Assembly: GCF_023612095.1 (NCBI RefSeq)
Contig: NZ_CP086235.1
Location: forward strand, 3,917,501 to 3,981,500
Direction of reading: 5' to 3'
Length of the DNA: 64,000 nucleotides
DNA from: Cytobacillus firmus
Lineage (GTDB): Bacteria > Bacillota > Bacilli > Bacillales > Cytobacillaceae
Shown: one piece after another, positions 35,393 to 44,381 of the stretch
Numbering within the stretch: the first letter of the stretch is position 1
Layout: each line of letters begins with the position of its first letter
The notes under the pieces: generated by a model
Databases searched by the model: none
The model's input: the letters and a program-made list of their open reading frames with translations, nothing else
Told to the model about the DNA's origin: nothing
Made by a program: the position numbers and the translations under genes

Positions 35393-35422
35393 ATTATAAG
35401 CAACCATTTGGTTACTTGTCAA
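35393..35422 (-). promoter_or_regulatory. Promoter of the leaderless ArsR gene with embedded operator
   Basis: On the minus strand TTGACA (35417-35422) and TATAAT (35393-35398) are both perfect, with an 18-bp spacer. The spacer contains the palindrome AACCAAATGGTT, a plausible operator. Only 6 nt separate the -10 box from the ATG. Confidence 0.75.
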
Positions 35423-35563
35423 TACAAGCAACCTAAAAGTTGCCTAATAAAAGTGCCGTATCGATCTTGACAGTAATCACCGAGAACAAGTCTTAGAGGT
35501 TTAAGCCAAAGAACTGCATACATCATTCTGTATTGGTAAAAAATACGGAAGAGGTGAGAACAA

Positions 35564-36568
35564 TTGGAAAATGATAATTTAAAGCTTACATCTTCCGAAA
35601 TAGGAACACTATGGGGGGAGTATGTAAACGGAACAATGACCGAGATCGTAAATAGATATATGATTTCAATTATAGAAGACGAAGAAATAAAACAAGTTTT
35701 TGAAATAGCCATTAAGACAGGGGAAAAGCAAAAGAAACAGCTTGTTTCCTTCATCGAGAAGGATGGATTTCCAGTTCCCATTGGGTTTACAGAGTCCGAC
35801 CTCAATAAAGGTGCAGGGAAATTGTTTTCAGACATATTCTGCCTAAATTATTTACATATTATGACTATCCATGGATTGTTAGGTCATACAACCGCTTTAT
35901 GTGTTTCGGTCAGAAAGGACATACGGGAGTTTTACAACTCATGTGTAGATGATGCCAAAAGCATGTACGACTTAACCATTGAGCTGCTTCTGAAAAAAGG
36001 AGTTTTTCAGAGAGATCCCTATTTTTATCCTGCCGAAAGCCCTGAAATTATTACTGCAACAGACTTTACTGATGGATTTTTCGGAAAAGGAAGACGTTTA
36101 TCTTCTACAGAAATAATCAGTATTTCCCTTAACATTAAAAAGGGAGTTATGGCAAAAGCACTTTCCATCGGATTCAGCCAAGTCACAGAGTCGAAAGAGA
36201 TTAGGAAATTTTTTGAGGAGCTGGAAAAAGCCGCCGATGAAAACCTGCAGGCCCTTTCAAAAATATTGCACAAGGATAACTTGCCAGTCCCAACTTCATT
36301 GGAATCAGAGATTACCACATCAAAGGACTCTCCATTTTCCGATAAATTAATGCTATATCATATGGGTTTCCTGGTTCAAACCGCACAAGTATATTACGGG
36401 ACGGGCCTAGCCGGATCCATGCGGACAGACCTGGCCTTAGCTTATGAAAAAGCAATCCTGAAATCATTGGGAATCACCCGAAAATGGTTCGGTATTATGG
36501 TGAGGAACAAGTGGTTAGAACAGCCTCCTCTTGCTCCCAATAGAAAAGAACTTGCACAGGACAAATAA
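35564..36568 (+). CDS. DUF3231 family protein (tandem domains)
   Basis: A 334-residue protein made of two homologous ~165-residue DUF3231 units. LTSSEIGTLWGEYVNG and LSSTEIISISLNIKKGVM start them, and each has the internal phrase FPVPIGFTESD or LPVPTSLESEI. These helical proteins are found in spore-formers and have been linked to spore coat. No enzymatic motif is apparent. The TTG start has GAGGTG upstream. Terminator-like sequence follows the stop. Confidence 0.85.
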   Translation: MENDNLKLTSSEIGTLWGEYVNGTMTEIVNRYMISIIEDEEIKQVFEIAIKTGEKQKKQLVSFIEKDGFPVPIGFTESDLNKGAGKLFSDIFCLNYLHIMTIHGLLGHTTALCVSVRKDIREFYNSCVDDAKSMYDLTIELLLKKGVFQRDPYFYPAESPEIITATDFTDGFFGKGRRLSSTEIISISLNIKKGVMAKALSIGFSQVTESKEIRKFFEELEKAADENLQALSKILHKDNLPVPTSLESEITTSKDSPFSDKLMLYHMGFLVQTAQVYYGTGLAGSMRTDLALAYEKAILKSLGITRKWFGIMVRNKWLEQPPLAPNRKELAQDK

Positions 36569-36595
36569 GTTATCCCCTCATTTTGTGGGGGTTTT
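36569..36595 (+). terminator. Weak terminator after the DUF3231 gene
   Basis: CCCCTCA-TTT-TGTGGGG followed by GTTTTC; short stem with one mismatch. Confidence 0.55.
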
Positions 36596-36638
36596 CACAG
36601 TCCGGCAGCTGAGCCGAGCCTGGCTTCTCGTTTCCAGC

Positions 36639-37526
36639 TTAATCTCCTCCCCCGCCGCAGCTTGAGCAGGAGCTGCAGGAAGAGCAGGAACTGCCTGAAC
36701 TGCCCGAACCGCAGCTTGTACCGCTTGATGAAACCTTGCTGCTGATTTTCATGTAACTGGAAAAATTATCATAATGAAAATACGATACAGATAAAAAAGG
36801 AACCAGCATTGCGTTATAGTTTTGCTGGTTTTTTCTTTTTCTCATCATTTCTTGTATGATGCTTTTTTCATAGTTTTTTACTTTCTTTGCTGTTTTTTTC
36901 ATGGCAGAAATGAGCGAGAGCACCGTATTCATATATTGGCTATCGCTCTTAAAATAGAGCTCTTTTAGTTCATTTTCCGGCAAATTCTTAAAATCATCAA
37001 TTATATTTGGAGGTACAGGGAATCTGTAAAACCCCTTATAAAGATGGATATTTTCCTTTCTTATGAAAAAGAGCTCACCATACACCCAATCAAAAAATCC
37101 GCGCAAATCAGGTTGAGGCGACTGGTTTAAATTTGGACTATGATGAAGAATGCTTCCCAAATATCCTTTTGAAAAATCACCATACTCACGGGTAAACATG
37201 AGCATATGATGCCACAGGCCATCGACTTTTTCACTGAACATAGGGGACTCTTTTAAAAGAGAAGTCATAATAAAGTAGCGTTTTAAATCCAGCAGACGCC
37301 AGCTGTACTCATTTTCTTTTAGCTTAATTTCTTTCCTTACCCTCTCTTCTACATTCCCCATGTAACTGCTGCTAAGAGATTTCTCCAGGTGATCACATAG
37401 CTTTTTCAACCCTTTAATCGGTTTTATGTCTAAAGATTTCGGAGATAAACCAAATTTAAATGAGAGTTTCTTTCGCAAAAAGAAAATAAACCAGATAACC
37501 ACTGCAAGCAGGAGTAACCAGACCAT
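36639..37526 (-). CDS. Membrane-anchored protein with a Ser/Cys/Gly-rich tail
   Basis: A 295-residue protein. One N-terminal helix (MVWLLLLAVVIWFIFFL) is followed by a ~230-residue helical domain containing DGLWHHMLMFTREYGDF. The last 27 residues are a low-complexity tail of SSC and GSS repeats, at least six Cys, ending GGGGD. It recalls membrane proteins with Gly/Cys-rich tails (TIGR04222-like), but I cannot name the family. The ATG 37526 has GGAGGG upstream. The tail could bind metal or be lipid- or disulfide-linked. Confidence 0.6.
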   Translation of the reverse strand: MVWLLLLAVVIWFIFFLRKKLSFKFGLSPKSLDIKPIKGLKKLCDHLEKSLSSSYMGNVEERVRKEIKLKENEYSWRLLDLKRYFIMTSLLKESPMFSEKVDGLWHHMLMFTREYGDFSKGYLGSILHHSPNLNQSPQPDLRGFFDWVYGELFFIRKENIHLYKGFYRFPVPPNIIDDFKNLPENELKELYFKSDSQYMNTVLSLISAMKKTAKKVKNYEKSIIQEMMRKRKNQQNYNAMLVPFLSVSYFHYDNFSSYMKISSKVSSSGTSCGSGSSGSSCSSCSSCSSCGGGGD

Positions 37527-37660
37527 GTAATCCCTCCTTCTACCATTCTTTGTTACTATTACGAATCCCATTGCCGGAAGTTCCATATTTTCGCAATATA
37601 ATTTCCTTATCACAAAAAGAAAAGGCTGCCTTAGCCGGCAGCTGCCCAGATATGTACCAT

Positions 37661-38041
37661 TTAAGATAAAATCACACCCGCAAAATTCCCCTTCAGGACT
37701 TGTTTCTCATTCTGGTTTGTACAAAGGAAAGATGCGGCTATGGCCATTCTATTTTGATCCTTCTCTTCATATCTATCGATCGTTACTTCGCAAAGAATTG
37801 TATCTCCTGTAAAAACAGGTCTCAAAAACTCAAAATTCATCGTACGTGCCAGCACATTTGCGTCACCGCCTATTTTGGTCGGCAGAGTGGCCGTTAATAA
37901 CCCTTGTACCACAAGCCTCCCCTGTTCATCCGGGGTTATATGGTGAATTCCTTCATCACCTGAAATCTTTGTGAATAGTTCAACATCCCTTTTGGTAAAA
38001 GTCCGTTCAAACGTAATTACGTCTCCAACATTTAATGGCAT
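37661..38041 (-). CDS. MaoC-like hotdog-fold enoyl-CoA hydratase family protein
   Basis: A 126-residue single hotdog domain: VGDVITFERTFTKRDVELFTKISGD matches the MaoC/PhaJ pattern and carries the catalytic Asp in its SGD motif. The usual His position reads as GIHHITPDEQG. It probably hydrates an enoyl thioester or has a related hotdog activity. The ATG 38041 is preferred to 38047 on SD spacing (GGAGGGG). It is transcribed alone or with the GNAT gene upstream. Confidence 0.82.
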   Translation of the reverse strand: MPLNVGDVITFERTFTKRDVELFTKISGDEGIHHITPDEQGRLVVQGLLTATLPTKIGGDANVLARTMNFEFLRPVFTGDTILCEVTIDRYEEKDQNRMAIAASFLCTNQNEKQVLKGNFAGVILS

Positions 38042-38069
38042 AAACATCCCCTCCGAAGGTTTTACAATA

Positions 38070-38546
38070 TTAGCTCAGTACCTTAACCAATTCAATTTCA
38101 TCTCTAATCGGAATACCATCATTTCCAATTAAGGGGATCTCAGGCTTTACCTTTCTTGCTTCCTCAACCGCATTATGAATAATCTTGGACAGGAAAAACC
38201 CTCGTTTCTGATAAAACTTCAATGATAATAAATTATCATTGGTTGTTATAAGTTTTACGATTCTACAATTTTTCTTTTTAGCAAGATTTTCAACTTCCTG
38301 CACTAACGATGTACCTATCCCCTTACCTTCTTCCGTACTATCCAAAGATATAATTTCACATTCCGTATTTTTAATTATGTAGGTTATTAAGCCAATGATT
38401 TTGTCTTCATTTAGAACAGCAAAACCATCTAATGCACTGCAATCATAAACCCCACTGGAAATAACCATTTCCGGGCTCCCCCAATGCAGCTTAAAAAATT
38501 CTATTATTTTATTTTTCGGTAAGTCCTCAACTGTGTAAATATTCAT
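38070..38546 (-). CDS. GNAT family N-acetyltransferase
   Basis: A 158-residue acetyltransferase. Core motif: IISLDSTEEGKGIGTSLVQEVENLAKK, with C-terminal LKFYQKRGFFLSKI. The tail ends in a longer polar extension (PEIPLIGNDGIPIRDEIELVKVL) typical of the branch annotated AAC-like. AAGGTGG precedes the ATG. The substrate is unknown. Confidence 0.82.
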   Translation of the reverse strand: MNIYTVEDLPKNKIIEFFKLHWGSPEMVISSGVYDCSALDGFAVLNEDKIIGLITYIIKNTECEIISLDSTEEGKGIGTSLVQEVENLAKKKNCRIVKLITTNDNLLSLKFYQKRGFFLSKIIHNAVEEARKVKPEIPLIGNDGIPIRDEIELVKVLS

Positions 38547-38728
38547 TTTTAGCCACCTTAAATGTTATCAAGTCTATCTTAATTATCTTAAATGGTCATC
38601 CAGTTCACAACCTTTTTATTCCATTTCACTTAGAAGGAAGCCCAATTGAATTCCTAAATCCCCTATAGCAAACAGCAGCTCTAATGTTACAATGGAATTA
38701 ATGGAATATTTTAGGAATGGGGAGTTAG

Positions 38729-39511
38729 ATGATGGAGGACGTTATATTAGAAATTAATGATTTGAGAAAGAGCTATGGTCCGAAGTCAGTGCTAAACGGC
38801 GTCTCTTTTGGGGTGAAACGCGGAGAAATCATCGGATATATCGGCCCGAACGGCGCTGGGAAAAGCACCACTGTCAAGATCATGCTTGGCATTGAAGATG
38901 ACTATACTGGACAGGTCAACATCTTTGGCCAGGATATTTCAGATGGAGATATCGAGTATAAAAGAAAAATAGGATATGTTCCTGAAATTGCGGAAGTGTA
39001 TGATAATTTAACCGGCCAGGAATACTTAACCTTTGTTGGTGAATTGTATGGTCTTGATTCCGGCCTTGCCAGCAATAAGGCAAAAAGCCTGATGGAGCTT
39101 TTCGGCATAGGGGAAGTCTATCATTCACGGATCGCTTCGTATTCAAAAGGAATGCGACAAAAGCTCCTTATTATCTCGAGCCTGCTGCATGATCCGGAAC
39201 TTCTCTTTTTCGATGAACCCATCAATGGCCTGGATGCAAATAGTGTCATGATATTCAAAGAAATCATGGCGCAGCTCGCCGAACAGGGGAAAACGATCTT
39301 TTATTCCTCACATATCATGGATGTGGTTGAAAAAATCAGCAGCCGCATTATTCTCCTGCATGATGGAAGAATCGCAGCAGACGGCACCTTCGATGAGCTA
39401 AAGCAGCAAAATACGGAAGGTTCACTCGAACAGATCTTCAACCAGCTTACGGGATTCAGTGAACATAAGGAACTTGGTGCCCGGTTTGTGTCAGCTGTAA
39501 GGGAGATGTAG
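38729..39511 (+). CDS. ABC transporter ATP-binding protein (ABC-2 type exporter)
   Basis: A 260-residue ATPase. Walker A is GPNGAGKST, the signature is YSKGMRQKLLI, Walker B is LLFFDEPINGLD, with a Q-loop in between. It is the YhcH/Nat-type exporter class. GGGGAG precedes tandem ATGs. The permease follows after 2 nt. The substrate is unknown; such pairs export lipids, peptides or drugs. Confidence 0.9.
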   Translation: MMEDVILEINDLRKSYGPKSVLNGVSFGVKRGEIIGYIGPNGAGKSTTVKIMLGIEDDYTGQVNIFGQDISDGDIEYKRKIGYVPEIAEVYDNLTGQEYLTFVGELYGLDSGLASNKAKSLMELFGIGEVYHSRIASYSKGMRQKLLIISSLLHDPELLFFDEPINGLDANSVMIFKEIMAQLAEQGKTIFYSSHIMDVVEKISSRIILLHDGRIAADGTFDELKQQNTEGSLEQIFNQLTGFSEHKELGARFVSAVREM

Positions 39512-39513
39512 GG

Positions 39514-41160
39514 ATGCAGGACTATCGCACTCTGAAACTATTGGATCGTTTTGAGCGGGTTTTTAATAGCTTTGGCGTAGATTACAAGGTTATGAGGAGA
39601 CTCCTGCAGGTAAAGCTGACGATGGATGGACGGCGCGTGCCCACCATTTTCTCGCAGAATGCAAAAAAAGAAAACAAAGAAAAGAATAATCAGTACATAA
39701 AATCTTTATGGGTTTACGTATTGTTCAGTTTGTTCTTAATTCCATTTGTGCTTATGGGAGACAATTACCTATTCCAGATGAGCCTTTTTTACGGGATTTT
39801 CACCTTTTTCGTTATGACCTCCATGATTTCCGATTTCTCTTCGGTATTATTGGATGTCCGGGATCGAAACATCCTGTTTCCAAAGCCAGTCGGCCGAAAA
39901 ACAATCAGCACGGCTAAAATGGTGCATGTTACGATTTATCTTTCTTTCCTTACCATTGCGCTTGCCGGTATCCCTTTGATAGTGGGACTATTCAAAAATG
40001 GGCCCTTATTTTTCCTTCTTGCTGCCGTAAACATCATCCTGATTGATTTATTGGTTGTTGGTTTAACCGCGCTGATCTATTTATCAATACTGCGGTTCTT
40101 TGATGGGGAAAAATTAAAAGATATCATCAACTATGTTCAAATCGGGCTTTCCCTGATGATCATGGTTGGGTATCAATTGCTTATACGGTCATTTGAGTTC
40201 ATTGACTTAACGGTCTCTTTCCAGCCTAGCTGGTGGCAGGTATTCATTTTCCCGATGTGGTATGGCGCAAATATGGAAATGCTGTTGAAGGGGGCTTTCG
40301 ATCCGGTTTATCTCCTTTTTTCAGCATTATCACTCCTAATTCCGATCCTGTCCATCTGGATTTATATGAAATTTACCGACACCTTCGAGCAAAGCCTGCA
40401 AAAGCTTGCTTATCACGGAAAAGCCAAAGTAACGAAGCGGAGTAAAGCAGGGCAAATCCTTCTTAACATCACTTGCCGCTCACCGGAGGAGAGAGCCTTT
40501 TTCCGCTTTGCCGGCAGCATGATGAAAAATGAACGGGACTTTAAACTGAAGGCCTATCCGTCACTTGGTTTTTCCATCGTGATTCCGTTTATTTTAATCA
40601 TAAATACTCTCCGTGAAGATTTTGGACAGCTATCTGACAGCAAGTCCTATATAACGATTTATTTTAGCTTGATCTTTATTCCGACCATCATGATACTTCT
40701 AAAGTATTCAGGAAAATATAAGGGGGCCTTTATTTACCGGGTTGCCCCTCTCGAATCGTTAAAGCCGGTGTTCAGCGGCACCATCAAGGCATTTATTTTT
40801 AAATTATATCTGCCGGTCTACCTTATTCTAAGTGCACTATTCCTTTTCCTGTACGGGACAGGAATTCTGCCGGACCTTATCGCCGTATTTATCAGTGCCT
40901 GTCTATACTCAGTCATTTGTTTTATGGTATTAAAGAAAGCCCTGCCCTTTTCGGAATCGTTCGATGAATACAACCAAAACGGAAATAGTGCCATTATCTT
41001 TGGATTGATGCTGTTTGTAGCATTACTTGCAGGCTTGCATTTCGCGAGCACTTTCTTGCCATATGGAATCTATCTGTATTTGGGGATATGCAGCATTGGT
41101 CTCATAACTTGTTGGAGTCTGGCTTTCAATGTTACATGGGAGAAGATTATCAAAGGGTGA
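39514..41160 (+). CDS. ABC-2 type transporter permease
   Basis: A 548-residue membrane protein with about 12 helices and no signal peptide. It begins with an amphipathic 90-residue cytoplasmic region before the first helix, then repeats of hydrophobic segments (VLFSLFLIPFVLMGDNYLF at the first). It is the membrane half of the ATPase upstream. It resembles large permeases of ABC-2-like exporters in Bacillus. Confidence 0.8.
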   Translation: MQDYRTLKLLDRFERVFNSFGVDYKVMRRLLQVKLTMDGRRVPTIFSQNAKKENKEKNNQYIKSLWVYVLFSLFLIPFVLMGDNYLFQMSLFYGIFTFFVMTSMISDFSSVLLDVRDRNILFPKPVGRKTISTAKMVHVTIYLSFLTIALAGIPLIVGLFKNGPLFFLLAAVNIILIDLLVVGLTALIYLSILRFFDGEKLKDIINYVQIGLSLMIMVGYQLLIRSFEFIDLTVSFQPSWWQVFIFPMWYGANMEMLLKGAFDPVYLLFSALSLLIPILSIWIYMKFTDTFEQSLQKLAYHGKAKVTKRSKAGQILLNITCRSPEERAFFRFAGSMMKNERDFKLKAYPSLGFSIVIPFILIINTLREDFGQLSDSKSYITIYFSLIFIPTIMILLKYSGKYKGAFIYRVAPLESLKPVFSGTIKAFIFKLYLPVYLILSALFLFLYGTGILPDLIAVFISACLYSVICFMVLKKALPFSESFDEYNQNGNSAIIFGLMLFVALLAGLHFASTFLPYGIYLYLGICSIGLITCWSLAFNVTWEKIIKG

Positions 41161-41197
41161 TCCCCTGGAGAATTCAGGAGTACTGGATCAACATTTA

Positions 41198-41224
41198 AGC
41201 TGCCACTTTTGGCGGCTCTTTTTT
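41198..41224 (+). terminator. Terminator after the ABC-2 exporter genes
   Basis: AGCTGCCA-CTTT-TGGCGGCT followed by CTTTTTT. Confidence 0.8.
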
Positions 41225-41261
41225 ATCTGTCACCTGCTATTTTGTACGAATTAAAGCCTTC

Positions 41262-41293
41262 AAAAAAAATAGACATCCCGAAAAAGGATGTCT
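41262..41293 (-). terminator. Terminator after modB
   Basis: On the minus strand GACATCC...GGGATGTC is followed by TATTTTTTTT, 3-11 nt past the modB stop. Its presence shows the operon ends at modB. Confidence 0.8.
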
Positions 41294-41295
41294 TC

Positions 41296-41952
41296 TTATG
41301 TTTTAATCAGCTGAACAAAAACTAACATGATAAATGATATTCCGATCATACACGCAACCCATAACCAGGCCATCTCCATATTGCCAGAATCAATGGCTAC
41401 ATAAATAGCGGTTGGAATCGTTTGTGTTTTTCCCGGAATATTGCCGGCAAACATTAAGGTAGCTCCGAACTCTCCCAATGCCCTGGCAAAGCTTAAGATG
41501 CCGCCTGAAATAATGGCCTTGTATGAAAGAGGGATCGTGATATTCATAAATAACTGAATATCATTCGCTCCATCTACCCGTGCCGCATTTTCAATGTCAC
41601 GATCAATCGCTTCAAAGCCTGTCTTGGCAGACTGATACATAAGAGGAAATGCGACAACCGTCGAAGCAATAACAGCGGCCCACCAGGTAAACATAACCGG
41701 CTGTTTAAAAATAAACTCAATGAATTGGCCTGCAAAACTGTTTCTTCCAAAAATGACAATCAGCAAGAACCCTACAACAGATGGCGGTAAAACTAATGGC
41801 AACAGAAAAGCGGTCTCCGCAAGGGCTTTCCCTTTAAATCTTTTATTTGCCATCGTCTTACCTGTGATAACGCCCAGAATAACGGCTAATATTCCTGAAA
41901 CAGAAGCAATTTCGGCAGATAATAGGACTGGTGACCAAAAATCAGTAGACAT
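41296..41952 (-). CDS. modB: Molybdate ABC transporter permease ModB
   Basis: A 218-residue permease with about five membrane helices. The ModB signatures are AETAFLLPLVLPPSVVGFLLI and the ATPase-contact loop ENAARVDGANDIQLFMNITIPLS. It pairs with ModA encoded 3 nt upstream. No modC ATPase follows: a terminator stands 3 nt past the stop. The importer must borrow an ATPase encoded elsewhere. Confidence 0.92.
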   Translation of the reverse strand: MSTDFWSPVLLSAEIASVSGILAVILGVITGKTMANKRFKGKALAETAFLLPLVLPPSVVGFLLIVIFGRNSFAGQFIEFIFKQPVMFTWWAAVIASTVVAFPLMYQSAKTGFEAIDRDIENAARVDGANDIQLFMNITIPLSYKAIISGGILSFARALGEFGATLMFAGNIPGKTQTIPTAIYVAIDSGNMEMAWLWVACMIGISFIMLVFVQLIKT

Positions 41953-41955
41953 TTA

Positions 41956-42747
41956 TTATTTCAATCCTTTAAATCCATACTCTTCAAAAATACCCATAGA
42001 TATTTCATTTTGAAGATAATCATAGAACAGCTTAGCTTCCTCTGGATGACTTGTATCTTTAATCACACCCAAAGGATAAATGATAGGGTTGTGAGTGTTC
42101 TCATCTGCCGTGTCCACCATATCAACCTTTTCAGATATTAACGCATCCGTTTTATAAACAATTCCGGCATCCACATTATTAGTCTCTACATACGTAAGGA
42201 CCTGGCGGACATCTTTGGCAGGAACCACTTTTTCTTCTACCTTGTTCCAGATATCCATATTCTCTAATAATTCCTTTGCATATTTCCCGGCAGGAACCGA
42301 TTCCGGTGTGCCGATGGACAACTTATCTGCCTGAGTGAGATCATGAAACGAATCGATTTTCGAATCCTTTGGCACCACTAGAACAAGCTCATTCCCGACC
42401 AGGTCCATTCCATTCTTCTCTTCAATCAGCCCGTCATTCACCAGTTTATCAAATTTATCCTCTGCAGCTGAAAAGAAAAGATCCGCGGGTGCTCCCTGGG
42501 AGATTTGCTGTTGAAGAGAACCTGAAGCTCCAAAGTTAAAGTTGATCCGCACATTGGGATGTTCTTTTTCGAACCTTGCTTCGATCTCCGTTAAGGCATC
42601 CTGCAGGCTTGCCGCTGCTGAAATAGTCAGTTCCACACTCTCTCCGGCTGCATCCCGCTGCTCTTCACCTGTATTTTCAGACTGACATCCAGCCATTAAT
42701 AAAAAAAGGACCATTGATGAAAAAAATAACAGGAATTTCTTTTTCAT
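41956..42747 (-). CDS. modA: Molybdate-binding lipoprotein ModA
   Basis: A 263-residue periplasmic-type binding lipoprotein; the signal ends in LMAGC (Cys21). ModA hallmarks are LTISAAASLQDALTEIEARF, NFGASGSLQQQISQGAPADLFFSA (oxyanion-binding Ser/Ala loop) and the hinge NVDAGIVYKTDAL. It delivers molybdate or tungstate to ModB. The inverted repeat TAGTTATA/TATAACTA lies just upstream. Confidence 0.92.
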   Translation of the reverse strand: MKKKFLLFFSSMVLFLLMAGCQSENTGEEQRDAAGESVELTISAAASLQDALTEIEARFEKEHPNVRINFNFGASGSLQQQISQGAPADLFFSAAEDKFDKLVNDGLIEEKNGMDLVGNELVLVVPKDSKIDSFHDLTQADKLSIGTPESVPAGKYAKELLENMDIWNKVEEKVVPAKDVRQVLTYVETNNVDAGIVYKTDALISEKVDMVDTADENTHNPIIYPLGVIKDTSHPEEAKLFYDYLQNEISMGIFEEYGFKGLK

Positions 42748-42767
42748 TATGTATCTCCTTCTCTAAA

Positions 42768-42799
42768 TAGTTATATCTAGTAATAATTAATTATAACTA
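42768..42799. promoter_or_regulatory. Inverted repeat upstream of modA
   Basis: TAGTTATA (42768-42775) and TATAACTA (42792-42799) are perfect 8-bp arms with a 16-bp spacer, 20-50 nt upstream of modA. It looks like an operator for a molybdate-responsive regulator, which is not encoded in the window. Confidence 0.55.
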
Positions 42800-42883
42800 C
42801 TTAAAGGGACACTGGCGAATATAATCTTTTCCATTTGGAAAAATCCTTGCTCCCAGCCAACTCCTGAGTGTAGGTTATTTCCA

Positions 42884-43699
42884 TCAAATTTTAGCATGGT
42901 TCCTCTGTTTCGGCTGCTGCCACTTCCAATTGAATCCGCTTCTGTACCATTGCAGACAAAAAAGAAATATAAGCAGAATATCCACTGCGTCCCCGCCATA
43001 ATACATGATCATGCCGCCGCTTTCCGCCTGTGCTGCCGGCACTCCAGCAGGTGAATCAGCATAAATATACTTTGAAAGAATCCCATGTCCCGCAAGAGCA
43101 GCCACTAATACAATGGCACGGTATATAAACGGTATCCGATGCGGGATCGGATCGAAGTAAACGATTGAAACAGTAAAAAGATAGCCCGCCAGGAAAACAT
43201 GGAAATGCACGATCAAATGCAAAAGAATACTCTCATGCATAAGTGAGTAGAGATCTGTAGTGTACAATAACCAAAGACCGCCTATATTAAGGAGGGAGGC
43301 GAAAATAGGATTGGTAAATAATTGAGAAATCCTGCTTCTGAGCACTTTTGAAACCCTTCTGGCTAAGGGGACACTTAATGTCCGAAGCACGAGAGACACG
43401 GGATAGCCAAGTGCCATGAGCAAAGGCGCAAGCATCCCTAAAAACAGGTGACTAACCATATGAGCTGAGAAATCGGTATGGGCACGGTCTGCGAGAGGAC
43501 CTGCGACTGATAGAATAGCCAGGAGAACTCCCAGCACCCAGCAAACCGTCCGGTATACCGGCCATGGAGTGTGTTTCCTGCCCGAAGCCACAGCAGCTAT
43601 CCCGTACAGAGCCAAAACGATCACAAATGGCATAGCCAGGATCAGCTGGGGAAAGATCTCAGCGGCAAAAGATGCATCACTCTGATTATGATGGGTCAT
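42884..43699 (-). CDS. Cytochrome c oxidase assembly factor CtaG-like membrane protein
   Basis: A 271-residue protein with seven helices and the Caa3-CtaG pattern: DFSAHMVSHLFLGMLAPLLMALG and LHLIVHFHVFLAGYLF contain the conserved histidines that may carry copper. The ATG 43699 has a GGGAAAGGG region upstream and overlaps the DUF2243 gene by 14 nt. CtaG helps load copper into heme-copper oxidases. It is not next to ctaCDEF here; the DUF2243 partner is a known companion. Confidence 0.82.
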   Translation of the reverse strand: MTHHNQSDASFAAEIFPQLILAMPFVIVLALYGIAAVASGRKHTPWPVYRTVCWVLGVLLAILSVAGPLADRAHTDFSAHMVSHLFLGMLAPLLMALGYPVSLVLRTLSVPLARRVSKVLRSRISQLFTNPIFASLLNIGGLWLLYTTDLYSLMHESILLHLIVHFHVFLAGYLFTVSIVYFDPIPHRIPFIYRAIVLVAALAGHGILSKYIYADSPAGVPAAQAESGGMIMYYGGDAVDILLIFLFCLQWYRSGFNWKWQQPKQRNHAKI

Positions 43700-44186
43700 G
43701 GGAAACAGCCCTTTCCCGCTGTTTTCTTCCTGCACGTATAAGAAGGGCACCGCCGACAATAATCATAAACAGCGCTATTATATTCCATACCAGATCGTAA
43801 AGGAACACATTCTCGACATAACGAATCTGGTGAATCTGCATTAATTTATGCTGAATGGTCCCATCGTATAATTGAAACCCTCCTGCACCAAGCAGCATTC
43901 CTCCCCACCACCTCATCAGGCACAGTGCCTTCTTCCTGCGCAAATCAGCAAAAAGAAATAAGCCTCCAATGGTCGCAAACCAGCTGAAAGCATGAAACAG
44001 CCCGTCGGAGATCAAACCAATATCAGTTGTGGATTTGTCATAAAAATGATGCCAGCGCAGCAGCTGATGAATAACGGTCTCATCCATAAAGGCGGCAAAC
44101 CCGATTCCAAAGAGTACACCAGACCAAATATTGTGTGCCAAAAAGGCAGAACGGTTTGGGTTCGCTTTACTTATTTCAGCAGACAT
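43686..44186 (-). CDS. DUF2243 membrane protein
   Basis: A 166-residue protein with four helices and conserved residues in GIGFAAFMDETVIHQLLRWHHFYD and GAGGFQLYDGTIQHKLMQIHQIRY. The invariant HHFYD and LYDGTIQHK suggest metal-binding histidines. It is usually found next to CtaG-like genes, as here, and a copper or oxidase role is inferred from that. The gene end overlaps the CtaG start. Confidence 0.8.
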   Translation of the reverse strand: MSAEISKANPNRSAFLAHNIWSGVLFGIGFAAFMDETVIHQLLRWHHFYDKSTTDIGLISDGLFHAFSWFATIGGLFLFADLRRKKALCLMRWWGGMLLGAGGFQLYDGTIQHKLMQIHQIRYVENVFLYDLVWNIIALFMIIVGGALLIRAGRKQRERAVSHDPS

Positions 44187-44280
44187 TGCATGATTCCTCC
44201 CAGCTTCCTACTATGAGGTTTTGAATTCCTATACCCCTTTTTAGTGCAAACTATCAACCAAAACCCGATTTTCTAGTAAC

Positions 44281-44312
44281 AAAAAGAAGCGCGTTCTTTT
44301 ACAAACGCGCCT
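44281..44312 (-). terminator. Terminator after the DUF4256 gene
   Basis: GCGCGT...ACGCGC stem; on the minus strand TTCTTTTTG follows. Confidence 0.7.
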
Positions 44313-44381
44313 CCTGGTATACCTTTTAAAATATGCTAAAGAAAATCCTTCTCACTGCAGGCAATCCGAGTTTCACTGAAC

